DNA from: Davidsoniella eucalypti
Lineage: Eukaryota; Ascomycota; Sordariomycetes; Microascales; Ceratocystidaceae
Length of the DNA stretch: 64,000 nt
Direction: 5' to 3'
Assembly: GCA_004009845.1 (NCBI GenBank)
Contig: RMBW01000102.1
Span: 1 to 64,000 of the forward strand
Part shown: positions 45,985-57,131 of the stretch, piece after piece
How positions within the stretch are numbered: the stretch's first letter is position 1
Layout: the number at the start of each line of letters is the position of its first letter
Notes under the pieces: model-generated
What the model was told of the DNA's origin: nothing
Database searches by the model: none
Seen by the model: the letters and a program-made list of their open reading frames with translations, nothing else
Program-made: the position numbers and the translations under genes

Positions 45985-47283
45985 ATGATACAAAGCAAAA
46001 TGGTCCTAGAAATCGATATCCCGGCTACCTCCAAACTGCCGTATAGCAACAGCCGGGCCAGTCTCGATGCCTTAGACTTCCTATCTCTGTCTTCAGCCTC
46101 GGCTGCCATGGCCGCAGCGGTTGCTAGCAAAGCTCTTTCCCCCGGCATGGTTCCGGAGAGCGTCGTGGCCAGATCAACAGCTTCGGCTTCACGGGCAGCT
46201 TCTACGGCTGCGGCTTCGAGGCCTGCCGGGCCGGGCCTGGATCTGCAGCAACTGCTACATCAGCGCCGGGACCCACAAACAGAGCATCGCCACCAGCATC
46301 ACCAAACCCCAAGCCAAAGTCGAAGCCCACAAGCCCCCTCCAAGTACTCCTATCCGCTGCTCTATCCGCTGCCGCACCGGGCGCCCTCGTCTCTCTCGCT
46401 GTCAACTCTCCCAACCACGTCGCCGACCTTCACCTTCCGCCCTCGCACCCACCGGCCCTTCACCTTCACCTTCACCCTGCCCTCCCACTCGCTACGCTCC
46501 GTCCGGCCGGCCACCGCCTCTTCATCCAGTCACTCCAACATCTCCACGCGGCTCAAACGGCCACGGTCCTCCGACGGATCAGCCGCAACATCCGGCGCCT
46601 GCAAGAAGCGTCGCATCGGCTTCTTGTTCCGTACTTCACGCCTCGCCGCACCTTTTAGTGCTCCGGCTTCACACATCCATGCCCGTCGACCCGTGGCATC
46701 ACCCGGAGTCCACTCTACACTACTAGTCACCCCGCCATCATCGAGACTTAGCACGGCGGCACTGTTCCGCAAGAGGGTGGTCTTGAATTATATGCGTATC
46801 AAACTGAACATAGTGCGTCCGTCGGCAAGTCAGAATCTCCTACGTCGAAGCGGGGTTCTCGGGTACGGCCTGAACGGTCCCGCCGGTCTAGCCCAGGTCG
46901 GCATACACACCAGCGTCAGACCACGCCTATCTCCGCCAACGACCCCCGCGCTACCACCAGCAACCTCGGCACTGCCCACGATAGCAGACACGGCACCAGC
47001 AGAGCCTGTCGAAGCACCAGCACCTACCTGGATACGGCCGCCATCGCCGTACACCGAAGACGAGTACGAGTCGGCTTTTCCCACTGCCGCCTTCATCGAC
47101 TACAGCCACGACTCGGCTGACGAGGACGAAGACGATGCGGAAGATGTGTATTCCGACTTCAGCGAGATCTTCAGCACGACCTCGTCTCCGGCCGCAACAC
47201 CGGCTACGGTGGCCGAGGATGCTTCTGGTGAGGATTACGACGCTATCCCTACCATGGACGGCGTTGCCTGGGCCTTCCGCTAG
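45985..47283 (+). CDS. Unrecognised GC-rich gene; Ser/Pro/Arg-rich protein with acidic C-terminus
   Basis: A continuous frame runs to the stop at 47281-47283. It is open from 45790, but the first good starts are ATGs at 45985 and 46000; the second has context AAAATGG and gives 427 residues. The N-terminal 75 residues are Ala/Ser-rich. The middle is low-complexity and basic, with a Thr-Phe repeat. A better-formed part follows from about residue 260 (ALFRKRVVLNYMRIKLNIVR then GLAQVGIHTSVRPRL), then a Pro/Ala linker and an acidic region (HDSADEDEDDAEDVYSDFSE). Between about 46128 and 46658 all three forward frames are open, and the other two frames show equally natural codon use. The true frame of the middle segment is therefore uncertain; past indels, sequence errors or a different gene model are possible. 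I do not recognise the family. Confidence 0.65.
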   Translation: MIQSKMVLEIDIPATSKLPYSNSRASLDALDFLSLSSASAAMAAAVASKALSPGMVPESVVARSTASASRAASTAAASRPAGPGLDLQQLLHQRRDPQTEHRHQHHQTPSQSRSPQAPSKYSYPLLYPLPHRAPSSLSLSTLPTTSPTFTFRPRTHRPFTFTFTLPSHSLRSVRPATASSSSHSNISTRLKRPRSSDGSAATSGACKKRRIGFLFRTSRLAAPFSAPASHIHARRPVASPGVHSTLLVTPPSSRLSTAALFRKRVVLNYMRIKLNIVRPSASQNLLRRSGVLGYGLNGPAGLAQVGIHTSVRPRLSPPTTPALPPATSALPTIADTAPAEPVEAPAPTWIRPPSPYTEDEYESAFPTAAFIDYSHDSADEDEDDAEDVYSDFSEIFSTTSSPAATPATVAEDASGEDYDAIPTMDGVAWAFR

Positions 47284-47955
47284 AAAAAAAAAAGAACCCT
47301 GTGATATATAGAGCAATAGTGTTGTTCAAGAAGAAGAGGAAGAAGAAGCAGCGGAAGAGACTTCAGCATATTCCATAGAAACCACCTTACGATGTTATGA
47401 CCATTCAAAAACAAATACCAACAGCAAATATAAAGCTAACTGTAGACTTGCGCAGTCCTACGGACTAGCCTTTTTTCAATATATTGTAATCACTTCACGA
47501 CACTATCGAAATATAAATCCATTAGCAATATGAGCTTCTCCAATAGAAACGCATGGGTTTTTTATATATTCAACAATTTAGTAATGGAAACAAGATAAGA
47601 ACAAACTTCGGTATATCGCTATGAAAAGATACATAATAAAAAAAGGAAGTAAAGAAAAAAAGAAGAAGAAAAGCAAACGCAGAATGTGACAAGAATACAA
47701 GTCGGGGACAATAAGAAACGGAAAAGAGAAAAGAAAAACCAACTCCCAGATATAGGAATATAAAAAAATAAAGAAAAAAGGAGAAGAAAAAAAAGAAGAA
47801 AAAACTTGCATGTAGATACAAGACATACATGCTTACACATCCTATTTTGATAGTTGTGTGTCCGTCATCCCAAAGAAATGAACCTGCACTTTTTTTCGGC
47901 TACCCCAGATCAGCTCGGGCGATTCACCACTCACTATAAGTAATAATATGTACTA
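47284..47955. other. Intergenic region between convergent genes
   Basis: About 670 bases, AT-rich, with A-rich tracts on the plus strand at 47630-47810. It contains the 3' regions of both neighbours. Nothing further is seen. Confidence 0.45.
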
Positions 47956-50900
47956 TTACTCTGCTAGCGGCATACGATCAAGTCCGTCGATCAAACTACG
48001 CCAGTTATCGGCCAACATCTCTGCATACTTCACACGTTCCTGTGCGTAGTCTTGGCTCCAGCGCGTAACATGGTACAACGACGCCATGGCGTAGCGCAAC
48101 TCGTCGCGGATGCACTCACGTACGAATACGGAGCGGTTGTGTTGCTTAACAATCGATTGCTTGTCCTGTAGAGTCAAAATCTATGTTAGCATTCCGTTGT
48201 TGATAGGGTGGGTTTACTGTAAGCTTTACCTCTACGATCGACATTGCTAGCTTCTCAATCTCGCCCGGCTTGACCAAGCTATCGGGCTTCTGACGTAACG
48301 TAGTGATCTTGACCTCGTTCATCTGGATGCGCTTCTCGAGCGCTGGAATGTTGTTCTTGTCCATCAGATCGCGACGTTCAAACATATCACGCAGACTAAC
48401 AAGGGCATCCCGCTGCCGCTTCAGATCTTCCAAGACTCCGGCCTCCCATGCACGGCTTTCGTCTTCAAGAAGGTTCTGGCACGTGCGCAGATGACGGCTC
48501 ATGGCTTGTAGCCCATCATTGAGCAAGGGCACATCCGTAGTATCGGTGGCGTATGTATCAGCATTGGTCTCGGTGAGTGAAATCAATGATAGGGCGATAC
48601 GCGCATGATCAGCCGCAACACCCTCAGTGCGCTTAACAAGTCGGTCCATGATGTTACACACACCGATGTACAAGTCTGCCGAGCGTCTAATGCCTTGTCT
48701 TGTCTGATAAAAAAGCTCTTCGAGGGGACCAGATGGCAACGAGTCTTCCAGGCCGGCCGTAAGTTCGCGCCCCTCGAACTCTTCCTGTACGGAGATGGTG
48801 GCCTGTTTGCGCCATACCGAAAGTTCCTGCGTCTGAGGCGTTAGGTTTATTCACTTTGTTTATGCTGTGGTTATTAATAGGGCTCACCGTGGGCACAGTC
48901 AAAAACATGATGACAAGTTGATCCTGGCTTAGCACTGGATGACGGACCAGAGAATTAAGGAAACGCCCCAAACCACGACGTCTCTTTTCTATGAAGGCGC
49001 CGTCGTTTGAAAGGTGGTTTCCATTAACTTGGTAGCGTAGGTTAGCGATTTGCACTCATACTATGTCAAAATATAGAAAACTCACGTGCTACGCGCTTAG
49101 GGGGCAACATTGGCATGGCGCGGAAGGGATAACGCTTGTGGAGGCAGCCCAACAGCCACACAAAATCACTGTATCTCCTGATTACTTTGCTGCCACGGCG
49201 CGATGAAGCCACCTCGTAGTTGTGATGCTGGAAGAGAAAGATTCCTTCCTTCTCCGGTAGTAGGTTCACCAGAACATTTTCCTCCAAGGTACGTGCGGTA
49301 GTAATTGGTCGGCCGAGACCGGGCACTGACTGCTCGGCACGATTCAACGTAGTAGGAGAACGAACCGGTCCACCAAAGGGGTTCACGGGCATATCAGAGA
49401 TGCCGCCATTGTCGTAGTATGACCACGCTGCTGCAGCCGAGGGACTGGTGATAGAGTTCTGTCGAATAGCATTGGTCGTCGAGCGTGGTGATGTAGGCAG
49501 CGTGAACGCCGGAGTAGAGCTTGTGGGAGTCTCGTGTGGTGCGCCACCCAGAGTCCCGTCAGGAGCGATAGCTGTAGTAGATGCTGAGACAATGCCAAGC
49601 GCAGGTTCGGGACTGGAAATGCGGCTGTGCGAAGAAGACAAGGTATCGGCAGCGGATATAGGCGACGCCGGGCTGTCAGTGATGCCAGTCAGGGCGTCGC
49701 GAGTGTTGGCGTCATTCATAGCAGGGGTCGTGTGAGTAGGCGGCTGGTTCTGATCGAGGGTCTTGGTCATATCAGGCGAGCCCCACGGGTCCTCGGCGTC
49801 GGGGAAGTCCATTCGAGGCATAGAGCGAGAGTCGCGGTGAATCTGCGACGGGGCAATGGCGACGGCAGTGGTCATGGCGGGCTCTGGCGCGATGCTCTCG
49901 GGAGTCTGCGAGCGCGATAAGCTATCAGATAAAGCACGGGCACTTTCCGAGGGCTTCGGCTGTTCAGTGTTGACAAGCGTAGCACGCGGTGGCTCAATCT
50001 CGGATCTAGACACAATAGAGGCCGAAGATGACTCGATTTCGGGCTTTTGTGGCGGCTTGGCAGCAAGTTCTGAAGTCTTGCGCAGAATCGGATCGATAAA
50101 GCGAGGAACGGGCAGGTCTGCGACAGTACAGTGACAGTGTTAGAAGACAGGAAAGATGACAGAAGCGTTAGATTGCAGACTCTCGCTTCACAGACAGGGT
50201 GCAGCTAGTTAACCGATGGGAATGGTTTGCCCGTCTAGTGAGTCTGCAAGAAAGAAAATAATGAACGCAGGACGAAGAAGACATAAAAAGACCGAGATAA
50301 GAACAAAAAATAACAAGACAGCATGGTGGTCGTGTTAGGCGGGATCAGACGAGCCCAGCCATCTATTGTACTGATATGTGCATGTGAATAGGCATATAGA
50401 TGTCTAGTTGATTGTCTGTCTCCAGGATAGCGTTACAGCGAGGAGAAATGCTCGGTGAGCCTGTAACCATATTATCTATAGTGCCTGCAGTAGTAAACAC
50501 CGCCTGTAGCAAGGCCTGTAAAGGCGCTGGCTCGTGGCACTACAGCATCACACAGTAGATAAGGGTAGGCAAATACAGAAGGCTATCAGAGGCCCCCATG
50601 AAGAGATCTCCCGCTATAACATCATCGCGCATCATGTATACTCTAGTGCGAGACGCCGCAGCCGCTGCTATAAAGCTAATCAACAAAAGCCAGCCACAAG
50701 CTAGCGCTGTAGGCATCTGCAGGCTAAAAGCACATGCCAAAGTTACATATGCATGTTCTGCAAACGAGCTGCAGCTGCATGCCTGCACCAATAATCCTTT
50801 ATGCCTCTGAGATTGGCAGCAAACCCCCGAAATACGCTCTAATAACACTCTAATATAGACGTATCCTCGTAGGCCATCCTCGCAACGCTCCACTCGGCAC

Positions 50901-52057
50901 CGCTTAAAGAGGTCATAGATGCCCATTTGGATAGTCAAGCGAGCCTGGTAAATAGCAGGGCTTGGGCTAGTAGCAGCAGCAGTAGCAGTAACAACAGCCA
51001 TTGTTCGCAATCGCAAGATAACAGTGTTTCGAGGCCACTATCACGACTTCTCCAGCCAGGCTAAAGGAAGAGAAGGAGTGGTCAGGATCGCGCCGGAAAG
51101 CTGCATAGGCAAAGCCAGCGAGCGGTGAAGTCACCCTCCACCAGCAGATTGGCTACGACTATGACAGCAGATCGCGCGATCCAGCCAGAGCCAAAATGCA
51201 AAGTGATGCTGGCTGGGCCGCAAGAACGTTATAGAATAGACCTTGTGGCGAGGATTCGCTCACATATCAAATCGCAATGCGACTGATGGTGCCTGACACT
51301 ATGGGGGAATAATGACAAACCCGCCACCATCGGCGCCTAGCTATCGATACTTGACCATCGACACTTGAGGATGGACGTAGAGCTTCAAACATTTAAGTAC
51401 ACAAGAACTCGGGAAAGAGAAGATAACGGAAAGACGATACAATATGGAAAGAAAACAAGACATACCATTGCGCCGTCTATCGACGTTGCCGAGGGACGGT
51501 GTTTCGTCAGCCTGCACCAAGCCAATCAAGGCTAGCAGCACATTGAATTCACCACGGCCCACGAACGCATCCCCGCCATCCGGGATGACGATTTCCCGGA
51601 TAGCTTCACGGTGCTCCTCATCCACCAACGCCTCATCGAGAAGCCGCTCGACGGCCTGGGCACCCAACATGCTGACATCTTCAACGCCACTGCGTGCGGC
51701 TTCGGCCTGGAGTGTCTGGGCCCAGAGATCAGCATACGTCTCTGGTACGCTCTCGGTAGCACTTATGTCGTCGGCATGTGAATGCGAAGTGAAACTAGCA
51801 GCGGCAGGAAGCAAACTGCGAATCACCTCAGCACGGCTCTTACGCTTGCTTCTACGCGCACTAGAGTCGGGCCCAGGCTCACCGGTAGCCCAAGGCGAAT
51901 TATTCGAGCTTGGAAACATGCCGTCGGAAGACTCGGCGTCGGAAGTGGTGAAGAGAGATGAGCCCACACGATGATGCAAATCGCTATCATCGAAGAGAGC
52001 GCGTGAAGGCCGGGTTCCTCCAGCTGGCGACGGCGGCGAAGTACCAAAGAGAGACAT
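47956..52057 (-). CDS. MVP1: Sorting nexin Mvp1 (PX-BAR protein)
   Basis: Five exons: 52057-51466, 50117-49086, 49027-48888, 48826-48230 and 48165-47956. The product is 856 residues. The start MSLFGTSPPSPAGGTRPSRA is typical of Mvp1; an upstream in-frame GTG is not needed. The N-terminal 200 residues contain the YADLWAQTLQAEAARSGVED block. A long disordered Ser/Thr/Pro region follows. The PX domain (about 470-555) has VIRRYSDFVWLLGCLHKRYP and LPPKRVALNGNHLSNDGAFI, with the phosphoinositide-binding RRYSDF motif. The C-terminal 240 residues form the BAR-like helical domain (TRQGIRRSADLYIGVCNIMD…). Mvp1 binds endosomal PI3P and drives retromer-independent recycling and vacuolar sorting. Intron 1 would be 1348 nt, far longer than the other three (58-64 nt). 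Intron 3 has two possible acceptors six bases apart; family similarity (VPTELSVWR) favours 48826. Confidence 0.92.
50118..51465 (-). other. Long intron 1 of MVP1
   Basis: The region between GTATGT (51465) and CAG (50118) joins RRRN to DLPVPRF in phase. It contains no recognised exon. The longest frame inside (50540-51016, minus) has no family features. CAG/CTG-rich short repeats occur near 50960-51000. It could hide an insertion or a regulatory RNA, but I found no snoRNA boxes. Confidence 0.6.
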
Positions 52058-53731
52058 TTCTGCGGCAGAAAGAGTATATATGGACGACACAGTTGATTGC
52101 GCTAGATAGGCGGGCGCTGGAGAAGTGTGATAGTGGTTGTTTCAGCGATGCACAGGCGATATTCGAGACGTTGCGCCAAATCGGAAAGCCTATGCGGGCG
52201 GTCGTCGTGCAGAACGCTCAAAAGCAAAGACAAGAGATAAGAAGTTTGGAGAGCGAGCCAAAAACAAATGACACCGGCTTGCCACAACAGGCGCAAATAA
52301 TCGCCAGTGACGTCAATCGAAAGAAACTATGCTCGGAGAATGTGTATCTGCGGGAACAAAAGCAAGGTTCGATGGGCCAGCCACGCTTGTTTATCTGCTT
52401 TTTCGGTCTTGACTGTTCGCGAACTCAAGTCGAGTCAGCTAGTTCGGATCGCGACGGAGAAGAGAAAGGGACGAGCTTTCTGAGCTTACGGTGAAGCTAA
52501 GTTTCGAGAAACGCTACACAGGGCAGTTCTCAGGCCTCGACAAACTGAGACGGCGGGACGATCGAGCCAGGGGCTCTAAGCTATGTCTCTAGTGCGCTAA
52601 GCTGCACTGTAACCAGGGCTAAGTATTGCTGCACCTGTTGAGGGGCTTCTTCTTAGCCAATTTTCTGTTTCCGGTACTCGTCGATAATGGTTGCAACGGA
52701 GATATCGTCACTATCTAGCCGACCTTGATGATTCAGCAGGCTATAGATGATTTTATAATATTTTCTTCCGCTTGAAGAAGGTTTGGTGGCGGAATTTGGC
52801 TATGTAAACACGGCAGAAATTAAGCAGAGATACTACGCGCAAATAATAAATAAGTACCTTTAAGGTTTTGGGTCAGATAACCCTAGCGTATGGCCAACTA
52901 CATACACAGAATATCATGTCTTTGAAACGATTAAATATTGAGAGATAACAATCCGACAAACAGTCAAGAACTTTCCATAGATAAATTATTTTAGATTAAT
53001 AGATTTTAGTAACCCATATATATAAAGGCATTCTTCGAACTACATACGTACCAGCCGTGTATCATAAAGATTGAAAGTATAATCCAATATTATACACTCT
53101 AATAGTTAAAGCACTGTTTTGTTCCGCGGTTACACATAAAAAGCGGGCCATACCAAAGTTGGTCTTTCTTGGAGAGCTGTCATGAAGAACATAACAAGAT
53201 AGTCATCATATATACACAAGCATTGAATAGAGCCATGATACAGCACATCAGTTTCGGTAAAGGACGTGGTAGAGAAGAGAGGTAGTCGCATAGCGAGGGA
53301 GCGTTGTATCCGAAGGAGAATGTATGAAATGAAGAAATCAAAACAACTTGATATACATCAGGCTTTGCATTATAGAAAATACACTATCATCTTCGGTTAT
53401 CTATATTGTTTATTTTTTCCAACTATCTAGCCATCATATGATATTCTTGAATAATGAGAGCACTTACACCCAAAGGTTAATTTTGGTTCAACTGAAAAAG
53501 AACATGGAAAAAGTGGGCTTTCTTGGCGGACCGTCACACACTGTCAGTATCTTGACAGACTGACTGTACCACAAAGCCCACATTTATTTTTGCCTAGCCA
53601 AGCATCGTTAAACCGGCCAGAGATCGCCGCGACGTCGACCCACCGTCCCGGCTCTACAACCGTCTTGTTTTTGACCTGGCCGTATTCTCGACGTCAATAC
53701 TCCTCTGAGCTCTTCACATACCCTACACACA
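52058..53731. other. Divergent promoter region between MVP1 and the uL15m gene
   Basis: About 1.7 kb with no supported gene. The MVP1 promoter lies to the left and the ribosomal-protein promoter to the right. An AT-rich block spans 52840-53450, and a fold-back sequence occurs at 53513-53581. A plus-strand open frame at 51958-52494 is mainly the shadow of MVP1 exon 1 and its leader. Confidence 0.45.
53513..53581. repeat. Fold-back sequence upstream of the uL15m gene
   Basis: GTGGGCTTT (53513-53521) is mirrored by AAAGCCCAC (53573-53581), and inside it CTGTCA (53541-53546) is mirrored by TGACAG (53553-53558) around a 6-base loop. The two stems nest, so a 69-base hairpin is possible. It ends 150 bases before the start codon at 53732. 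Confidence 0.65.
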
Positions 53732-54700
53732 ATGCCTCCGAGGCTCCCATTCGCTGCTGCTGGTCCCGTGACCTCCCCGCTGCAACTTACCCAGCTGCTA
53801 GGCTCGCTCTCGCTCTCTTCTCCTACTGGCGCTGTGCGTACGGCTTCGATTCTTGCCCGGCTACGCGATGCTCCGGGTGCCAACCATAACCTGAAGCGTG
53901 TGGGTCGTGGTCCGTCCAGTGGCCACGGTCGTACATCTGGTCGTGGTATGAACGGTCAGAAGGTGCACGGTAAGGTCAAGCCATGGTTCCAGGGTGGTCA
54001 AACACCTCTGGTTGTGAGTCGTGGTACGAGAGGTTTCGACAACGTGTGAGTTATTCTGGCTGGTTTAGATACGTCTAGGGAATCTTGGGCACATTTAGCT
54101 GACAATTGCTTGTATCATAGCCGCGCCCCCAAACTTTCGACCATTAATCTCGATAGCTTACAACACTGGATCGATACGGGCCGTCTGGACCCAAGCAAGC
54201 CTATCACCGTCAAGGAAATCATCGAGTCCGGCCTCGTCGGTAGTGTTAAAGATGGAATCAAGCTTCTTGCACGTGGCAAGGAAACCCTCCGCACTCCCAT
54301 CAACCTGATTGTCTCGCGCGCATCATCCGATGCCATTGCTGCCATCGAAGCCGTCGGTGGTCGTATCGTCACACGGTACTACACCCGGGACAGCATCCGC
54401 AACCTTCTTGCCGGCAAATCCATCAGCAGCGAGACGCCACTTCCTGTCGGCCCGGAGCACGTAGCAGCTGCGTTAGACCAAGCTAAGAAGCAGCCATGGC
54501 TTAAGCGCCTCCCAGACCCGACACATCGTTGGGATATGGAGTACTACAGAGATCCAGCACACAGAGGTTACTTGAGCCATATGCTCAAGGAGGGTGAGAA
54601 TCCCAGTTTGTTCTTTGGTGTGCCTAAGGAGGTTAAACCGAAGAAGAAGCGTTCTGGTACTTCTCAAGCGAAGATCGAGAAGGACGATTCCCTGTTTTAA
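53732..54700 (+). CDS. MRPL10: Mitochondrial large-subunit ribosomal protein uL15m
   Basis: Two exons, 53732-54045 and 54121-54700, with a 75-nt intron (GTGAGT donor) give 297 residues. The N-terminus (MPPRLPFAAAGPVTSPLQLT…) is hydroxylated/basic and lacks acidic residues, as a mitochondrial targeting sequence should. The L15 signature follows: NHNLKRVGRGPSSGHGRTSG, then GQKVHGKVKPWFQGGQTPLV, with the glycine-rich RNA-binding loop. The C-terminal half holds the L15 core (SLQHWIDTGRLDPSKPITVK… IEAVGGRIVTRYYTRDSIR) and a fungal extension ending KKKRSGTSQAKIEKDDSLF. Yeast names this protein MrpL10. It is a structural component of the mitoribosomal large subunit. Confidence 0.94.
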
Positions 54701-55043
54701 GCCTTGAAGGGACAGTGTTTTGTAAAATGAAGGCTTCAAAATAAGAGTCATGCAATTACTCTACTGGACATGATATACTTGCTATACTCATGCAGAATGT
54801 ATAATATTCCTTAAGTATCATTGTTTCAACATATAGACGATTATCAACATAGTGTGAGATTTTTGAATACTACTGATTCGTGTCAAAAGTTCACTACCAA
54901 AATATATGTGCATTCTGGAAAAAAAAACCAAAAATGGCGATTCATCACCATAAACTATATATGATTATACAAAAGTACATTACACAATACATGATATTCG
55001 TATGCCAAAGTATACAATATCCTACTCGATACTAGTCTGCAAT
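54701..55043. other. Intergenic region between convergent genes
   Basis: About 340 AT-rich bases holding the 3' ends of the uL15m and oxidoreductase genes. Nothing else is seen. Confidence 0.45.
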
Positions 55044-55769
55044 TTACCAAGTAAGAGTCACAAACTTCTCTCCGTAAGATCCCTTCTCAATAATGTTCTG
55101 GAATATCCAGCGACCGACATCCTCTCTTGAGATGGCGTAGCCAGGCGCTTTAGATTCCCATCCTTTGACCGGGTCTTCGACACCCACACGAATCGGCTTT
55201 TCCGTTTCACCATCGCTCAATAGAGACGGTCTAACTACCGTCCATTGTTCCGAGCTGCCCGAAAGGGCGCATTCCATGGCCTTCTTGTCAGCGTGCGGTA
55301 CGCGGAGAACAACATGGTATAGTGGAGCCACTAGCAGTGGCGTATCCCGTCCGGCATCCGAGATTCCGGTAGTGCTGACGGCCGTGATACGGGGAGACCC
55401 AGTGACACCGGCGGCATGAAGCTCGCCAATAGCAGCAAGAAGAGTGGTCATTCCAACACGGCACACATCAGGGTCAGCCAAGCTCATCTTTGCGAAAGAG
55501 AATACACTTCCGATGGAGAAGAGGACATGGTCAACAAAGGTGTTGGGAGATAAGGGTAGGACCAATGCAGACTTGACAGCTGCAAGATCGTGTGCGTTGC
55601 CGGCAAGGACGGTAAGACTCGGGGTTGAGGAGGAAGGGAGGATATCAGTGAGCTTGGAGGGCGTGCGGCAGAGCGCAATACAAGTGTAGTTGGCCGCGAG
55701 GGCGTTCTTGAGGGCAGCAAGACCGCAGCCAGTAGAGGCACCAAGGAAAGTGATAGTCTTGGACGACAT
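55044..55769 (-). CDS. NAD(P)-binding Rossmann-fold protein (NmrA/atypical SDR-like)
   Basis: An intronless frame encodes 241 residues. The N-terminus MSSKTITFLGASTGCGLAAL carries a glycine-rich dinucleotide-binding loop (GASTGCG, 10-16) after a beta strand. The second strand is followed by CRTPSKL (34-40), with an Arg suggesting NADP preference. Later features are VLAGNAHDLAAVKSAL, VDHVLFSIGS, TAVSTTGISDAG and WTVVRPSLLSDG, the pattern of the NAD(P)H-binding / NmrA-like family. No YxxxK catalytic pair is obvious, as expected for atypical members. The substrate is unknown; many members act as redox sensors rather than enzymes. Length suits a single-domain protein. Confidence 0.85.
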   Translation of the reverse strand: MSSKTITFLGASTGCGLAALKNALAANYTCIALCRTPSKLTDILPSSSTPSLTVLAGNAHDLAAVKSALVLPLSPNTFVDHVLFSIGSVFSFAKMSLADPDVCRVGMTTLLAAIGELHAAGVTGSPRITAVSTTGISDAGRDTPLLVAPLYHVVLRVPHADKKAMECALSGSSEQWTVVRPSLLSDGETEKPIRVGVEDPVKGWESKAPGYAISREDVGRWIFQNIIEKGSYGEKFVTLTW

Positions 55770-57131
55770 TGTATAGAGGGAGAGAAGATATGATCTATAA
55801 GTGAAGTAGATATGAAAACATATATTATTTTAACTTGTATGGATGTAGTGGTTGATGTGATGAAGAATTGTGGAAAGTTTTCCTCTTAACAGCGGAAACA
55901 TGCTCTTTTTTATATTCATTGTTTATCTCACCTAATGACTCTTCCTATTGCAAAAAGTCAATGGTTTGGCTGCCTTGCCCTTAATTTTCTGCCCGATTAT
56001 GCTGATTGCATAGTCAAAAACACCAAGTTTCGGCGCCGTCGAGCAAAATCGCGGCTCGATGTTGTCCCGAATAGTCGGCTTGCAAGAACTCGCTAAAAAC
56101 GCCACTCACGTGAATGGCTTGACACTAAGCCTATCTCGGAAAATATCATATAACGGAGCCTAAAAAGTTGAGAGCTCAGGTTTGATTTTGGGCAATGGCT
56201 TAGTTAGAAAAGTGTGCTGCTGACTGCATTTACGAAGGCTGCCGTTTAGGGTAGATTAGTTGTGTAGACTATACTGATGACTGATGACATGTGAATATAA
56301 ACTGCGTCATAAGATATTAGCATTGCTTTGAACTATCACAAAGACTTTTTAATGCACAATGTCCAATTGTAACAGTCCATTAGTTCTACAGGGAGACTTG
56401 ATTCTGAGCACAATGATACATGATACTGAAGATATAGTAGCCTAGATCTTGTCAGATAATGTTACATTAACATCTCGAGATTATGGCCTTATATCAATTT
56501 TTAGATATAAATGAGGGCCTCAGGTACTATAATAAACTACCTTGGGACTGATTTGTGAGATTATACAACTCATCTCTGATGCCTAAGGTACTTACCCTAA
56601 GGCTGTACTTGCTTAGGGCTGTAGTGAGTATACCAACCTCATGAAACCTCTCTACCATTTTAACTCGATTAAATATTTGATTTGAACGTCACATTCTGAT
56701 GATTTTCAAAAGATTAAAGCCAATTGATTTATACAACTAACTTGCCGCCTGCTTTTCTTGTATTATGTACAGCGTGTGGTCTCTTTCTTACAAGCTTCTA
56801 CAGTTGAGTCCCATCTAGACAGTTTACCACTCCGTCCAGCTGGCTGGCAGGTGGCGCCGAAAAATGGCAGACAATTTCCTCTTGTCAATAAGATCACGTG
56901 ACATTCCGAAAAGTATTGGGAAGTTTGAAGCTCGCCAATTCGCCCGCGTCACACCACTTCAAGAAATCACAGATTAACCCTCTTTCTCTCAGCCAAAGCC
57001 TGTTTTTGTACGTCTCTAGTTCCCCGAATATACCACCGAAACCAATTGCGACTTGATATTAACGAGATAGGCTTTTCTTTGCCTTAGCATAATTTTTTTT
57101 TTCCTTTTTGTCACTATTCATATAATTCGAA
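55770..57131. other. Divergent promoter region of the oxidoreductase gene and COX4
   Basis: About 1.36 kb with no supported coding sequence. A GATCACGTGAC palindrome lies near 56891-56901 and a CACGTG also near 56107. A CCAAT pentamer at 57042-57046 lies 86 bases before the COX4 start and could be a Hap-complex site, though it may already be within the leader. Confidence 0.4.

Noticed and set aside
46631..46726. Possible small intron that might explain the frame switch in the 46 kb gene
   Set aside because: The GT...AG pair gives a 96-nt intron, a multiple of three, so it would not change the reading frame; it does not solve the discrepancy.
50540..51016. 158-codon open frame inside MVP1 intron 1
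   Set aside because: No family features, and its Cys/Ala-rich composition comes from GCA/CAG repeats. It is reported only as part of the long intron.
53163..53182. Second partial copy of the 53.5 kb fold-back arm
   Set aside because: The similarity is only about 20 bases with mismatches and lacks a matching opposite arm, so I did not annotate it as a separate repeat.
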